Source: JAFAYN01 sp963733105 (GTDB taxonomy: Bacteria; Gemmatimonadota; Gemmatimonadetes; Longimicrobiales; Longimicrobiaceae). From it: a DNA stretch of 64,000 bases. The first letter of the stretch is position 1. Every line of letters starts with the position of its first letter. The stretch lies in the NCBI GenBank assembly GCA_963733105.1, contig CAVTCB010000007.1:62001-126000 (forward strand). The letters run 5' to 3'. Shown here piece by piece: positions 32,548 to 40,442 of the stretch. The notes under the pieces were generated by a model. It did no database searches. It was not told where the DNA came from and was given only the letters and a program-made list of their open reading frames with translations. A program made the position numbers and the translations under genes.

Positions 32548-32739
32548 CTACGCCGGGAGGGCGCGGCGCTCCAGCCGCCCGGCGAGCGCCAGGAGCCCGC
32601 ACCCCACCAGGGCGAGGACGACGAGGGGGAGATAGAGGCGGGCGGAAGGGGGGGTGGCGGGGGGCCGGAAGGCCCCCGAGCCGAGCATCCCCCGCCGCTC
32701 CCCCTCCCCGCTCCCCGTTTCCTTCGGGCTCCGGTCCAT
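32548..32739 (-). CDS. Small single-pass membrane protein
   Basis: A 63-aa protein, MDRSPKETGSGEGERRGML... with one transmembrane helix (LYLPLVVLALVGCGLLALAG) near the C-terminus. ATG at 32739 has GGAGGAGCGC directly upstream. Convergent with the DUF2339 gene. No family recognised. Confidence 0.5.
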   Translation of the reverse strand: MDRSPKETGSGEGERRGMLGSGAFRPPATPPSARLYLPLVVLALVGCGLLALAGRLERRALPA

Positions 32740-32937
32740 GCGCTCCTCCGTGGTTGTCCGTGGTGTGGGGTCCACGGTACGCCCGGGCACGGAAGCGCGC
32801 GACGGATTCCGGGCGAGCGGCGGAACGGGGAGGACGAGCGGCGGGAAACCGGGTTCGGGCGGCGGGGCCGGAAAAAGGGATCGGGGGTGTCCGCCGGACC
32901 GGCGGACACCCCCGAGTGTTTCCATCCACGACCTGCC

Positions 32938-33327
32938 CTACCCCCCGTCCTGCAAGGTGGAGCCGCCCCCTTCCGAATCGAGGAGTACGTCGTCTCCGTG
33001 CTCGGCCATGGAGCGGAAAGCAGCATCCCAGCCCTGCCGGGGCCGCTTGGCAGCTCGCGCAACTGGCACCAGATCATCCAGTTCGGCACGCCCAACTCGA
33101 TTGTTGTCCAGGTAGCGCACTTTAACGACGATATCCCGGGGGTGCGACTCGGAGACGGGTACGAAGTCGAGCACTCTGCAAGTCCTTCCCCGGTTCCGAA
33201 GCTTGGATGGATTGAGTGGCTCGACAACGTACTCCGACCCGACGCGAATCACCGTCCTTCGGCTTTTCCGGCCTGCGGACACATTTACCCTGATGCTCTT
33301 AGACATCTCCGAAGTCTTCGCTTTCAT
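32938..33327 (-). CDS. Small basic beta-rich protein, unknown
   Basis: A 129-aa protein. The central region VGSEYVVEPLNPSKLRNRGRTCRVLDFVP, VVKVRYLDNNRVGRAELDDLVPV looks like a small KOW/SH3-like barrel, a type seen in widespread hypothetical proteins. ATG 33327 or ATG 33306 (MSKSIRVN) are both possible. The gene is clearly less GC-rich than its neighbours, which may mean transfer. Lies 30 bp downstream of the LanC-like gene. Confidence 0.6.
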   Translation of the reverse strand: MKAKTSEMSKSIRVNVSAGRKSRRTVIRVGSEYVVEPLNPSKLRNRGRTCRVLDFVPVSESHPRDIVVKVRYLDNNRVGRAELDDLVPVARAAKRPRQGWDAAFRSMAEHGDDVLLDSEGGGSTLQDGG

Positions 33328-33357
33328 GTCACCTCGACCGTGGAGTATCAGGAAGTC

Positions 33358-34674
33358 TCAGTCCGTGACCGGCCCGCCCAGCTTCCCGTCCTGCGCGAGC
33401 TGGAGGTAGAGCCACCCCAGCCCCGACGTCCCCGTCATCAGCCCGGGGTTGTCGACGTTGTTGCCGTCGCCGGAGGCCCAGGCCGGGTACTGGGTGTGCG
33501 TGAAGCGCCGGGACCAGACGTCCTCCCCGAACACCCGGGCCTTGTCCAGCCAGGCGGAGTCGCCGGTCTCGCGGTGGAGCTTGAGGAAGATCTCCGCGTT
33601 GCCGCCCACGCCGTGGCACTGGCAGGCGGACCAGTGCTGCCCGCCCTCGGCCGCCACCAGGGCCGCGCACCGCTTCGCCATCTCCAGGTGGGCCGCCTCG
33701 CCGGTCGTGCGGTACAGCTCCGCGTAGAAGATCCCGATTCCGGGGGCGCCGTGGCACCACTGCACCTGCTGCTGGTCCATCTGGTCGGGCTCGCGGCGGT
33801 ACCAGTTCACGCCCTCCCCCCTGGGCCGGGCGATCCCGTCCAGCCAGGCGGCGGCGCCCCGGGCGCCGTCGACGTAGGGCGCGCGCGCGTCCGCGGGGAG
33901 CGCCCGCGCCAGGCGGCAGAGGAAGTAGGCCGCCCCCGCGCTCCCGTGCGCCATCCCGGGGTAGAAGACCGTCCGGCCGTCGGGGAGGACCAGGCTGGGA
34001 AACTTCACCCCCTCCCCCACCCGGACGCCCGTGGCGAGCACGTGGTCGCCCAGCTCGCGGGCGGCCTGGAGCCAGCGGGCGTCTCCGGTCACCGCGTGCA
34101 GGCGGAGCAGGAGGAGCCCCTGGCCGGGGACGCCGTTGATGAGGTCGCCGGGGAGCCCGCTCTTGATGCTCGCGACGGCCGGCGCCAGCTCCAGCGCGGC
34201 CTGCAGCCAGGGGGCCCCGGCGCCGCCGAGCGCCTGGTGCAGGCTGAGGAACGCCCAGGCACGCCCGGCGTTCCCCTCGAACAGGGCCTGCGAGGACGAC
34301 CGGGGCTGCGCCTGGAGCCAGCGCCCCCCGGCCTCCAGCGCGGTCCTGAAGCTCTCCTCGGGGCGGAAGCGGTACGCCTCCGCCAAAAAGGACAGCACCC
34401 CCGCCTGCCCGCTGTACAGGTCCGTGGGGTAGCCCTTCACCCCCGCGTCCGTCACTCCCCAGCGCGCGCCGCCGGAGACCGCCTCGGCGGCCTTCACCAG
34501 CCCCGCGGCCACGCCGAGCGCCCGGTCCGCGGAGGTGGGGTACGGCGGCTGGGGCGCGGGGGGCTCGGGCGGGACGGGCGGGTTCACGACGCCGGGAGTG
34601 CCGGTCTCGTCCGTGCAGCCGACCAGGCCCAGGCCCATGGCCCCGAGCAGCAGGGTGAACGTGCGGCGATCCAT
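33358..34674 (-). CDS. Exported LanC-like lipoprotein
   Basis: A 438-aa protein. N-terminus MDRRTFTLLLGAMGLGLVGC is a lipoprotein signal with an RR pair (Tat-compatible), followed by a Pro-rich linker (PPVPPEPPAPQPP). The rest is a seven-fold alpha/alpha barrel as in LanC lanthionine synthetases: LYSGQAGVLSFLAEAYR, YPGMAHGSAGAAYFL, QWCHGAPGIGIFYAEL and SACQCHGVGGNAEIFLKLH. The Cys and Cys-His zinc ligands of LanC are kept. LanC enzymes are normally cytoplasmic, so an exported one is odd. 29 bp downstream of the M23-type lipoprotein, same operon. Confidence 0.8.
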   Translation of the reverse strand: MDRRTFTLLLGAMGLGLVGCTDETGTPGVVNPPVPPEPPAPQPPYPTSADRALGVAAGLVKAAEAVSGGARWGVTDAGVKGYPTDLYSGQAGVLSFLAEAYRFRPEESFRTALEAGGRWLQAQPRSSSQALFEGNAGRAWAFLSLHQALGGAGAPWLQAALELAPAVASIKSGLPGDLINGVPGQGLLLLRLHAVTGDARWLQAARELGDHVLATGVRVGEGVKFPSLVLPDGRTVFYPGMAHGSAGAAYFLCRLARALPADARAPYVDGARGAAAWLDGIARPRGEGVNWYRREPDQMDQQQVQWCHGAPGIGIFYAELYRTTGEAAHLEMAKRCAALVAAEGGQHWSACQCHGVGGNAEIFLKLHRETGDSAWLDKARVFGEDVWSRRFTHTQYPAWASGDGNNVDNPGLMTGTSGLGWLYLQLAQDGKLGGPVTD

Positions 34675-34703
34675 GCGAGGCTCCGTGGATGAAGGTTCCG
34701 GGG

Positions 34704-35933
34704 TCAGTTCCGCACCCGCACGGTCTCGCTCTGCGAGGCCACGTTCCCCTTGAAGTCGTACGCCCGCACCGTCACCACGTAGTCGCCGTTCGGGAAGCGC
34801 GGCCGTCCGTCCGCCCCGCGCTCCGCCGTGCGCCAGGCGTGGTCGCGGTCGGCCGGGTCCAGGCCGCCGGCGCGCGCGGAGCCCGCCGTGTTGGTGACCA
34901 CGTAGAAGTTGAACTTGCGGTTGTAGTTCCCCACCGGGGGGCCCTCGGGGCGGACGGACTCGTAGTGCTTGTAGAGGGTGAGCACCTGCATCACGCGTCC
35001 GCCGTTCTGCGGCTCGCGCGGGAGGACCAGCCGGGACAGGTCGAAGGTGGTGGCGCGCAGCAGCACGGCGCCGCCCGGCGCGGCCACCTCGTACTCCACG
35101 CGGTTGGGGGCGTTGCGGTCCCCGTAGGTGTCCTGGCCGCCGAACGGCACCTTGGAGCGGGCCCACTCCCCGGGGTCGCGGAGGCCGGCCACCACGTCCA
35201 CGTCGCCCGAGACGGTGACGATCCCGTCGGCCCCGGCGGCGAGGAAGGCGCTGTCGGTCTCGTTGCGCACGTAGCGGAGGCGCCCCTCGAACGCCGGCGG
35301 CTCCACGTCGCGGTACACGAAGAAGGTGTCCGGCTGGAGGTGGTCCATGTCGCCCCACGTCTCCCAGCTCCCTCCCGGGCGGAGGCGGAGCCGGTCCAGG
35401 TGGATGTGCTCCAGCCCCTGGAAGTTCACGAACGCGAGCAGGGTCCCCCGGTGCACCTTCTGCCCCGGCTGCACGCGGAAGTTGTAGACGTGCGTGTATC
35501 CCCAGGCGTACCCCGGCTCGTCGTCGTCCTCCACCACCAGCGAGCGGTAGAACTCGTTCCCCCCGACGTTGGCCCGCACGGTGCCGCTCTCCACCGCGTA
35601 GATGGGCGTGCCGTTGGGGAGGGCGACGTCGAGCCCGTCGTGCAGGTACAGCGAGCTGCGGTCGGTCCCGCCCTGGTAGAGCCCGTAGTTGTTGACCACC
35701 CAGACGCCGGCCAGCATGGCGTCGTACTGCTCCTGCGCCCAGGCGGGATTGTGCTGGGGCCAGGGGAGCTTCCCCGCGGGCGGGGAGACGCGGTAGACGG
35801 GGGGCTCGGCCGGGACGGTCGGCGGATCGGGCGGGACCGGGGGCTCGGGCTCCTGCACGGGGTTGCCCCCTTCGGAGCAGCCGAGCGCGAGAGAGGTGAG
35901 CAGGAAGAGGGCGAGCGTGGGGAGGCGGCTCAT
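34704..35933 (-). CDS. M23-type peptidase-like lipoprotein
   Basis: A 409-aa lipoprotein (LTSLALGCSEGG) with a Pro-rich linker like that of the LanC-like neighbour. The middle (about 95-200) has LHDGLDVALPNGTPIYAVESGTV and HIHLDRLRL, the HxxxD and HxH zinc motifs of M23 (LytM/lysostaphin) peptidases, and the C-terminal region looks like Ig/FN3-type beta-sandwiches (VVTVRAYDFKGNVASQSETV). Likely acts on cell wall peptides or glycine-rich bridges outside the inner membrane. GGAG before the ATG; promoter at 35987. Confidence 0.8.
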   Translation of the reverse strand: MSRLPTLALFLLTSLALGCSEGGNPVQEPEPPVPPDPPTVPAEPPVYRVSPPAGKLPWPQHNPAWAQEQYDAMLAGVWVVNNYGLYQGGTDRSSLYLHDGLDVALPNGTPIYAVESGTVRANVGGNEFYRSLVVEDDDEPGYAWGYTHVYNFRVQPGQKVHRGTLLAFVNFQGLEHIHLDRLRLRPGGSWETWGDMDHLQPDTFFVYRDVEPPAFEGRLRYVRNETDSAFLAAGADGIVTVSGDVDVVAGLRDPGEWARSKVPFGGQDTYGDRNAPNRVEYEVAAPGGAVLLRATTFDLSRLVLPREPQNGGRVMQVLTLYKHYESVRPEGPPVGNYNRKFNFYVVTNTAGSARAGGLDPADRDHAWRTAERGADGRPRFPNGDYVVTVRAYDFKGNVASQSETVRVRN

Positions 35934-35986
35934 GAGGGGCTCCGACAGGACGGGGAGAGGTGCGCTCGGAACCGGACTACAGATGA

Positions 35987-35992
35987 ATTATA
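35987..35992 (-). promoter_or_regulatory. -10 box of the lipoprotein operon
   Basis: Perfect TATAAT on the minus strand in an otherwise very GC-rich gap, about 55 bp before the M23-type gene; no good -35 at 17 bp (CTTTCT-like). Leader about 45 nt. Confidence 0.5.
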
Positions 35993-36129
35993 CAGCGGCC
36001 GGGTCCGGCAGAAAGCCCCACGTCCGCACCCGGCCATTCGACGCGCCGCGGCGGAGCCGCTATCTTCTCCCCCGCCGGCTGGCTTCCCCGCGTCACCGGT
36101 CCACCCACGTCCAACCCGCAGATCCCGCC

Positions 36130-36504
36130 ATGAAGAAGCTGACGCCCGTGCTGTACGTCGAGGAGATCGAGCCCGCCCTCCCCTTCTGGGAGCGGCTCGG
36201 CTTCGCGCAGACCACCTCCGTCCCCGACGGGGACCGGCTGGGGTTCGTGATCCTGGAGAGCGGCCCGGTGGAGATCATGTACCAGACCCGGGCGAGCGTG
36301 CAGGGCGACGTCCCCGAGCTGGCCTCCACGCCCGTGGGCGGTGCGTTCCTCTTCATCGAGGTGGCCGACCTGGACGCGGTGGCGGGCGCGCTCGGGGACA
36401 CGGCGCCCATCGTGCCGCGGCGCACCACCTTCTACGGCGCGGACGAGCTGATCGTGCGCGAGCCCGGGGGGAACGTGGTCACCTTCGCGCAGTTCCCCTC
36501 CTGA
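36130..36504 (+). CDS. VOC family protein
   Basis: A 124-aa protein of the glyoxalase/bleomycin-resistance fold: LTPVLYVEEIEPALPFWERLGF, LGFVILESGPVEIMYQ, FLFIEVADLDAVAGAL, REPGGNVVTFAQF. Metal-binding or ligand-sequestering role; substrate unknown. Promoter not obvious. Confidence 0.88.
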   Translation: MKKLTPVLYVEEIEPALPFWERLGFAQTTSVPDGDRLGFVILESGPVEIMYQTRASVQGDVPELASTPVGGAFLFIEVADLDAVAGALGDTAPIVPRRTTFYGADELIVREPGGNVVTFAQFPS

Positions 36505-36626
36505 GCGGTCAGGGGGAGCCCGGGAGGGCCGACGCCCCGTCGCGCGGGGCAAAGTCCGGCGATGACGGTGTGCAAGGTGTCGGCATCCCGCGGCGGAGGC
36601 AAGTGTTTACGCGCGGCGCGGGCCGA

Positions 36627-36655
36627 TTGACGCTCCCGGCGCGCGCGGGTAAGAT
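36627..36655 (+). promoter_or_regulatory. Promoter of the Ni/Co transporter gene
   Basis: TTGACG (36627-36632), 17-bp spacer, TAAGAT (36650-36655); start about 36662 and a 53-nt leader. No metal-regulator repeat is obvious around it. Confidence 0.65.
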
Positions 36656-36714
36656 CATGCACCGCCGGGCCGACGTCCGCGCCCGGCGGCGCCCCGTACC
36701 GGAACCCCCCTGCG

Positions 36715-37356
36715 ATGAGCCTCCTCCCCCTCGCCACCGCCCTGGTGCTCGGCTTCGGCCACGCGCTGGAGCCCGACCACATGGCGGCGGTCACCACCTT
36801 CGTCGCCCGCCGTCCCCGGCCGCGGGAGGCGCTCCGCTTCGGCGTGCGCTGGGGGCTGGGCCACTCCGCCGCCATCCTCCTGGCCGGCGGCGTCCTGGTG
36901 CTCCTGGACCTGCGGGTGCCGGACGGGGTGACGCGCGGGCTGGAGTTCGGGGTGGGGACGCTGCTCCTGGCGCTGGGCGGCTGGCTCCTGTGGGGCGTGC
37001 TGCACGAGCGCGCGCACGCCCTCGCCGCGCCGGACGCCGGGCACGCCCACGGGCACCGCCACGGGGCGGGGTGGGTGGGGGTGGCGCACGGCCTGGCCGG
37101 GACGGGGTCGCTGATCGCCATCGTGCAGGTGACGCTGGCCCCCTCCCCCGCCCTGGCCGTCGCCTACCTGGTCTGCTTCGGGGTGGGGACCACGCTGGGG
37201 ATGGGCACCTACGGCCTGGTGGCGGGGGCGCTCTTCCACCGGGCGGGCGCCCGCTCTCCCCGGCTGGCCGGGGGGCTGCGCGCGGCCACGGCGCTGGGGA
37301 GCGTGGCGCTGGGGGTGTTCTGGATGTACGCGGCGCTCTCCGGCCCCGCCGCCTGA
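36715..37356 (+). CDS. NicO/HoxN-type nickel/cobalt transporter
   Basis: A 213-aa inner-membrane protein with about six helices. Signature HALEPDHMAAVTTF (H-x4-DH) in helix I and GLGHSAAI in helix II match high-affinity nickel/cobalt permeases; a His-rich loop (HAHGHRHG, about 114-121) could bind the metal. Secondary transporter; direction (uptake or RcnA-like efflux) is not certain from sequence. Own promoter upstream. Confidence 0.85.
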   Translation: MSLLPLATALVLGFGHALEPDHMAAVTTFVARRPRPREALRFGVRWGLGHSAAILLAGGVLVLLDLRVPDGVTRGLEFGVGTLLLALGGWLLWGVLHERAHALAAPDAGHAHGHRHGAGWVGVAHGLAGTGSLIAIVQVTLAPSPALAVAYLVCFGVGTTLGMGTYGLVAGALFHRAGARSPRLAGGLRAATALGSVALGVFWMYAALSGPAA

Positions 37357-37449
37357 GGCGCGGCGCGGGGAACGGCGCTTGCGGCGCCGCGGGGCGAGAC
37401 CCCGGCGGCACCCGGCCGCCGGACCATCACAACGGTGAGGAGGACGGCG

Positions 37450-37707
37450 ATGGCGGACGAGCCGCAGGGAATGCCGCAGGTGACCATCAAGGTCAACAAC
37501 AACGGCCCGTACTCGGTGGAGGGGCCGGTCCGCATCGTGGACGCGGACGGCAACGAGTACGACATCTCGGCCAAGAAGCGCGTGTCGCTGTGCCGGTGCG
37601 GCGCCTCGGTCAACAAGCCGTTCTGCGACGGGACGCACTCCCGCATGGGCTTCGCGGCCGCGGAGCGCGCGGTGCGGGAGGCGGAGGGGGAGGGCGCGCC
37701 CTCTTGA
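37450..37707 (+). CDS. CDGSH iron-sulfur domain protein
   Basis: An 85-aa protein with the CDGSH core CRCGASVNKPFCDGTH (about 55-70), which binds a [2Fe-2S] cluster with three Cys and one His. N-terminal beta part NNNGPYSVEGPVRIVDADGNEYDI is typical of bacterial mitoNEET-like proteins. ATG at 37450 has GAGGAGGACGG upstream; the GTG at 37435 would add only 5 residues. Its stop overlaps the -35 of the next promoter. Redox or Fe-S role. Confidence 0.9.
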   Translation: MADEPQGMPQVTIKVNNNGPYSVEGPVRIVDADGNEYDISAKKRVSLCRCGASVNKPFCDGTHSRMGFAAAERAVREAEGEGAPS

Positions 37708-37732
37708 CGCCTCCGCCGGGCGCGCGTAGTGT
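37704..37732 (+). promoter_or_regulatory. Promoter for the leader ORF and sulfurtransferase
   Basis: TTGACG (37704-37709), 17-bp spacer, TAGTGT (37727-37732). The expected start at about 37739-37740 coincides with the ATG of the short ORF, so the mRNA is leaderless. Confidence 0.65.
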
Positions 37733-37739
37733 GCATCCC

Positions 37740-37835
37740 ATGGCTCACGCGCTCCCGCTCCGCGCCTCGTGTACCCGGTGTCTCCGCCTCCCCCCGGGGA
37801 GGACGGACGGGTGGCCGCGCGCCGCGGGCGCGTGA
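37740..37835 (+). CDS. Leaderless Cys-containing leader peptide ORF
   Basis: A 31-aa ORF, MAHALPLRASCTRCLRLPPG..., beginning right at the predicted transcription start. It has two cysteines spaced C-x2-C early and several Arg/Leu codons. It ends 4 bp before a first hairpin and 26 bp before an intrinsic terminator that precedes the sulfurtransferase, so its translation could gate read-through, like cysteine leader peptides upstream of sulfur genes in Actinobacteria. Expression not proven. Confidence 0.55.
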   Translation: MAHALPLRASCTRCLRLPPGRTDGWPRAAGA

Positions 37836-37838
37836 GTC

Positions 37839-37858
37839 CGCCGGGACCCGTCCCGGCG
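37839..37858 (+). promoter_or_regulatory. Hairpin A of the attenuator region
   Basis: CGCCGGGAC / GTCCCGGCG, 9-bp stem immediately after the leader ORF stop codon (37833-37835). Confidence 0.6.
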
Positions 37859-37860
37859 CG

Positions 37861-37903
37861 TCGCCCGGTCCGCTCCTCCGAGCGGGCCGGGCGATCTTCT
37901 TTT
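37861..37903 (+). terminator. Attenuator-type terminator before the sulfurtransferase
   Basis: 15-bp stem (37861-37875 with 37880-37894) with one G.U pair, ctcc loop, then TCTTCTTTT. It lies between the short ORF and the sulfurtransferase, downstream of their shared promoter. Confidence 0.8.
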
Positions 37904-37961
37904 CGGCGGCGTACGGCCCGGACGCGTCCGGGCACTTCCCTTCTCTCCCGGAGGCAGGACC

Positions 37962-38831
37962 ATGGCGAGCAAGCCCATTGAAGAGCGCGGCTACGCGCAC
38001 CCCGAGGCGCTGGTCTCCACCGAGTGGGTGGCGGCGCACCTGGAGGACCCGTCGGTGCGCGTGGTGGAGTCGGACGAGGACGTGCTCCTCTACGACACCG
38101 GGCACGTCCCCGGCTCGGTGAAGGTGGACTGGCACTCGGACCTGAACCACCCGCTGCAGCGCGACTACCTGGACCCGGAGTCGTTCGCGCAGCTCATGAG
38201 CAGCAGGGGGATCGGCCCGGACACCACGGTGGTGTTCTACGGCGACAAGAACAACTGGTGGGCCACCTACGCGCTCTGGGTGTTCCGCCTCTTCGGGCAC
38301 GACCGGGTGCGGGTGATGGACGGCGGCCGGAAGAAGTGGGAGGACGAGGGGCGCCCCATGACCACGGACGTCCCCAGCTACCCGGCGGCGGAGTACCCGG
38401 TGCCGGAGCGCGACGACGAGAAGATCCGCGCCTTCCGCGAGGACGTGCTGGAGCACGTGGAGGGGAAGGGGCAGCTGGTGGACGTGCGCTCGCCGGAGGA
38501 GTTCAGCGGCGAGAAGCTGCACATGCCCGACTACCCGCAGGAGGGGGCCATGCGCGGCGGCCACATCCCGGGGGCCAAGAGCATGCCCTGGGCGCGCGCC
38601 GTGAACCCGGACACCGGGGAGTTCCGCTCGGCCGACGAGCTGAAGGGGCTGTACCTGGAGCAGCTGGGGCTCCGTCCCGACCAGGAGACCATCGCCTACT
38701 GCCGCATCGGCGAGCGCTCGTCGCACACCTGGTTCGCGCTCACCTACCTGCTGGGGTTCGACAAGGTGCGCAACTACGACGGCTCGTGGACGGAGTGGGG
38801 GAACTCGGTGCGGCTGCCGATCGAGAAGTAG
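37962..38831 (+). CDS. sseA: Thiosulfate sulfurtransferase, tandem rhodanese
   Basis: A 289-aa protein with two rhodanese domains: an inactive N-terminal one (about 18-140) and a catalytic C-terminal one with Cys in CRIGERS (about 242-248). The signature YDTGHVPGSVKVDWHSDLNHPLQRDYL and DVRSPEEFSGE fit SseA/CysA-type enzymes that move sulfane sulfur from thiosulfate (or 3-mercaptopyruvate) to acceptors such as cyanide or thiols. GGAGGCAGGACC precedes the ATG. Controlled, I infer, by the upstream leader peptide and terminator. Confidence 0.93.
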   Translation: MASKPIEERGYAHPEALVSTEWVAAHLEDPSVRVVESDEDVLLYDTGHVPGSVKVDWHSDLNHPLQRDYLDPESFAQLMSSRGIGPDTTVVFYGDKNNWWATYALWVFRLFGHDRVRVMDGGRKKWEDEGRPMTTDVPSYPAAEYPVPERDDEKIRAFREDVLEHVEGKGQLVDVRSPEEFSGEKLHMPDYPQEGAMRGGHIPGAKSMPWARAVNPDTGEFRSADELKGLYLEQLGLRPDQETIAYCRIGERSSHTWFALTYLLGFDKVRNYDGSWTEWGNSVRLPIEK

Positions 38832-38850
38832 CCGTTTCCGGAGGGTTTGG

Positions 38851-38997
38851 GCGTGCCCCCGCTGGCGCGGGGTCGGGCTGCGGCTCCGTAAAGCACGATA
38901 CAACCGTGCTTAACGGAGTCGAGCCCCGGCAAACTACGCCGGGTCTCGCCCCTTCGGGCTCGCATCCCTCACGCAACTGCTTCCTGCACATGCAGTT
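38851..38997 (-). repeat. Structured intergenic repeat, copy 5
   Basis: A 124-bp core (38851-38974) and 5' hairpin AACTGC/GCAGTT (38975-38997), minus orientation. Inner apical stem AAGCACG/CGTGCTT. Between convergent sseA and AIM24 genes. Confidence 0.85.
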
Positions 38998-39046
38998 CTC
39001 CCCCTCTCCCAGCATTGGGAGAGGGGGCCGGGGGGTGAGGGCCGTC
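38997..39046 (-). repeat. GC-rich hairpin repeat beside copy 5
   Basis: CCCTCTCCCA/TGGGAGAGGG-type stem followed by ccggggggtgaggg, the companion repeat in inverted orientation, reaching the end of the AIM24 gene. Confidence 0.65.
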
Positions 39047-39860
39047 ACCCCATGGCGCCGGCGCCGGGGAGCGCGCGGAGCTTGTCGTAGAAGGGCTGCG
39101 TGGGGGCGATCCACACGCGCCCCGTCCCCCGAAAGGTCTGCAGGAGCCCCTCGCCGCTGGTGACGGCGCCCAGCATGGAGTTGGAGGCCTTCTCCACGCT
39201 GAAGTGCACGTCGCCGGTGCGGAGCAGGGCGAAGGAGCCGTCCACCTGCACGGTCTCGTCGCTCAGGGACAGCTCCACGATCTCGCTGCGGGGCACGGGG
39301 ATGCGGAAGACCACCAGGCCCGTGCCGCTCACCTTGGTCTGGTAGCGCCCCTCGCCGCCCGCCATGCGCGCCGAGAAGCTCTCCACCTTGTGCGCCTCCA
39401 CCTTCACGGAGTCCTCGCAGCAGAAGAACAGCCCCTGGTCGGCGTACAGCGTCTCGCCCTTCAGCTCCATGAGCCACATGTGGCCGAAGGTGGGCTCCAG
39501 GTACAGCTCCCCGCGCCCGCGGTACAGCGGCTTGAAGAGCGTCTCCCCGGTGCGCGCGGCGGCCAGCGCGCCCTTCATCAGCCCGCCCAGCCCGCCGCCG
39601 GAGCCCGTGTTGCTCTCCATCTCGATGCGTCCCTTGAGGAACTGGAGCGCCCCGGGCTCGGTGCGCACGGCGTCGTCGGTGAGGCGCACCCGCAGCTGGC
39701 GGAGCCGCACCCCGGCCCGGTTCAGCGTGTAGACCTGCTGCGCCACCCCGAAGGGCTCGCTGCCGGCCAGCGCCGCGTACTCCAGCACCTCGAAGACGGT
39801 GCCGCCGCGGGTGATGGTCTCCGTGACGCGGAAGGGTACGTCGGGGGTGGGGTCGGTCAT
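39045..39860 (-). CDS. AIM24 family protein
   Basis: A 271-aa beta-rich protein of the AIM24/TIGR00266 family: EYAALAGSEPFGVAQQVYTLN, GALQFLKGRIEMESN, GGLGGLMKGALAAARTGETLFKPLYRGRGELYLEPTFG, MELKGETLYADQGLFFC, GEGLLQTFRGTGRVWIAPTQPFY. Forms a double-stranded beta-helix trimer; named from a yeast mitochondrial protein, bacterial role unclear (often near TerD-type stress genes). Confidence 0.88.
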   Translation of the reverse strand: MTDPTPDVPFRVTETITRGGTVFEVLEYAALAGSEPFGVAQQVYTLNRAGVRLRQLRVRLTDDAVRTEPGALQFLKGRIEMESNTGSGGGLGGLMKGALAAARTGETLFKPLYRGRGELYLEPTFGHMWLMELKGETLYADQGLFFCCEDSVKVEAHKVESFSARMAGGEGRYQTKVSGTGLVVFRIPVPRSEIVELSLSDETVQVDGSFALLRTGDVHFSVEKASNSMLGAVTSGEGLLQTFRGTGRVWIAPTQPFYDKLRALPGAGAMG

Positions 39861-40256
39861 TCGTCGGCCTCTGGGTAGACGTGTCTGGCGTGCGGGCGCC
39901 CGGGAGCGGCGCCACGGTCGGTACGGCGCGGGTCACGGGCGGGTTTCAGCGTCACGTGTACACGGTACGCTGCGGCTCCGGGGAAGGCCAGAGCCGTCAG
40001 GCCCCTGACCTCGCGAGACTACCCGTAGCTACGGGCTGGCTCGACGACCTCGCGGCGGAAGCGCTCGGCCGCCATGATGAGTACGACCACCTCGTCCGCG
40101 GGTAAATGCGTCTTTGCTTTCCTATGCCTCACCTGTCGTAGCTATTACGCGCAACTCCCCTATCTCCAGTACTCGTAGCGATCAGCCGATCCGCGCCTCC
40201 GATCGGGATGAGCTTCCGACTTCCATCTTTGTCGAACGTCTGATTCGCCCCCTCTC
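39861..40256. other. Gap of about 400 bp, mostly empty
   Basis: No convincing complete gene. One minus-strand frame from GTG 40132 to the stop at 40019 reads 37 residues (..LPADEVVVLIMAAERFRREVV..) that look like the C-terminal half of a Phd/RelB-type antitoxin; I regard it as a possible remnant. AT content rises toward 40100-40260. Confidence 0.35.
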
Positions 40257-40442
40257 ATGAGCGAGATCATCTTCGAGGTCGCGAACGCCCCGGAGGGCGG
40301 CTACACCGCCCGGGCGCTGGGAGCATCCATCTATACCGAAGCGGACACGTGGGCCGAGCTGTGCGAGGCGGTCCGGGATTCTGTGCGCTGCCATTTTGAG
40401 GAGGGTAGCGAACCGGCGGTCATCCGGCTCCATCAGGCATGA
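40257..40442 (+). CDS. Orphan HicB-like antitoxin
   Basis: A 61-aa protein, MSEIIFEVANAPEGGYTARALGASIYTEADTWAELCEAVRDSVRCHFEEG, matching the short HicB-like family often mislabelled '2-oxoisovalerate dehydrogenase'. The usual C-terminal extension after VIRLH is lost (ends VIRLHQA) and no HicA toxin frame follows in the 230-bp AT-richer gap. The adjacent possible antitoxin remnant suggests a decaying TA region. Confidence 0.75.
   Translation: MSEIIFEVANAPEGGYTARALGASIYTEADTWAELCEAVRDSVRCHFEEGSEPAVIRLHQA

Noticed and set aside
33857..34674. LanC-like gene as part of a lanthipeptide cluster
   Set aside because: No precursor peptide, LanB/M or dedicated ABC exporter near; the protein has an export signal.
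39881..40105. Plus-strand ORF of 74 aa in the 39.9-40.1 kb gap
   Set aside because: No SD, unlike any family; the antisense frame looks more like a protein remnant.
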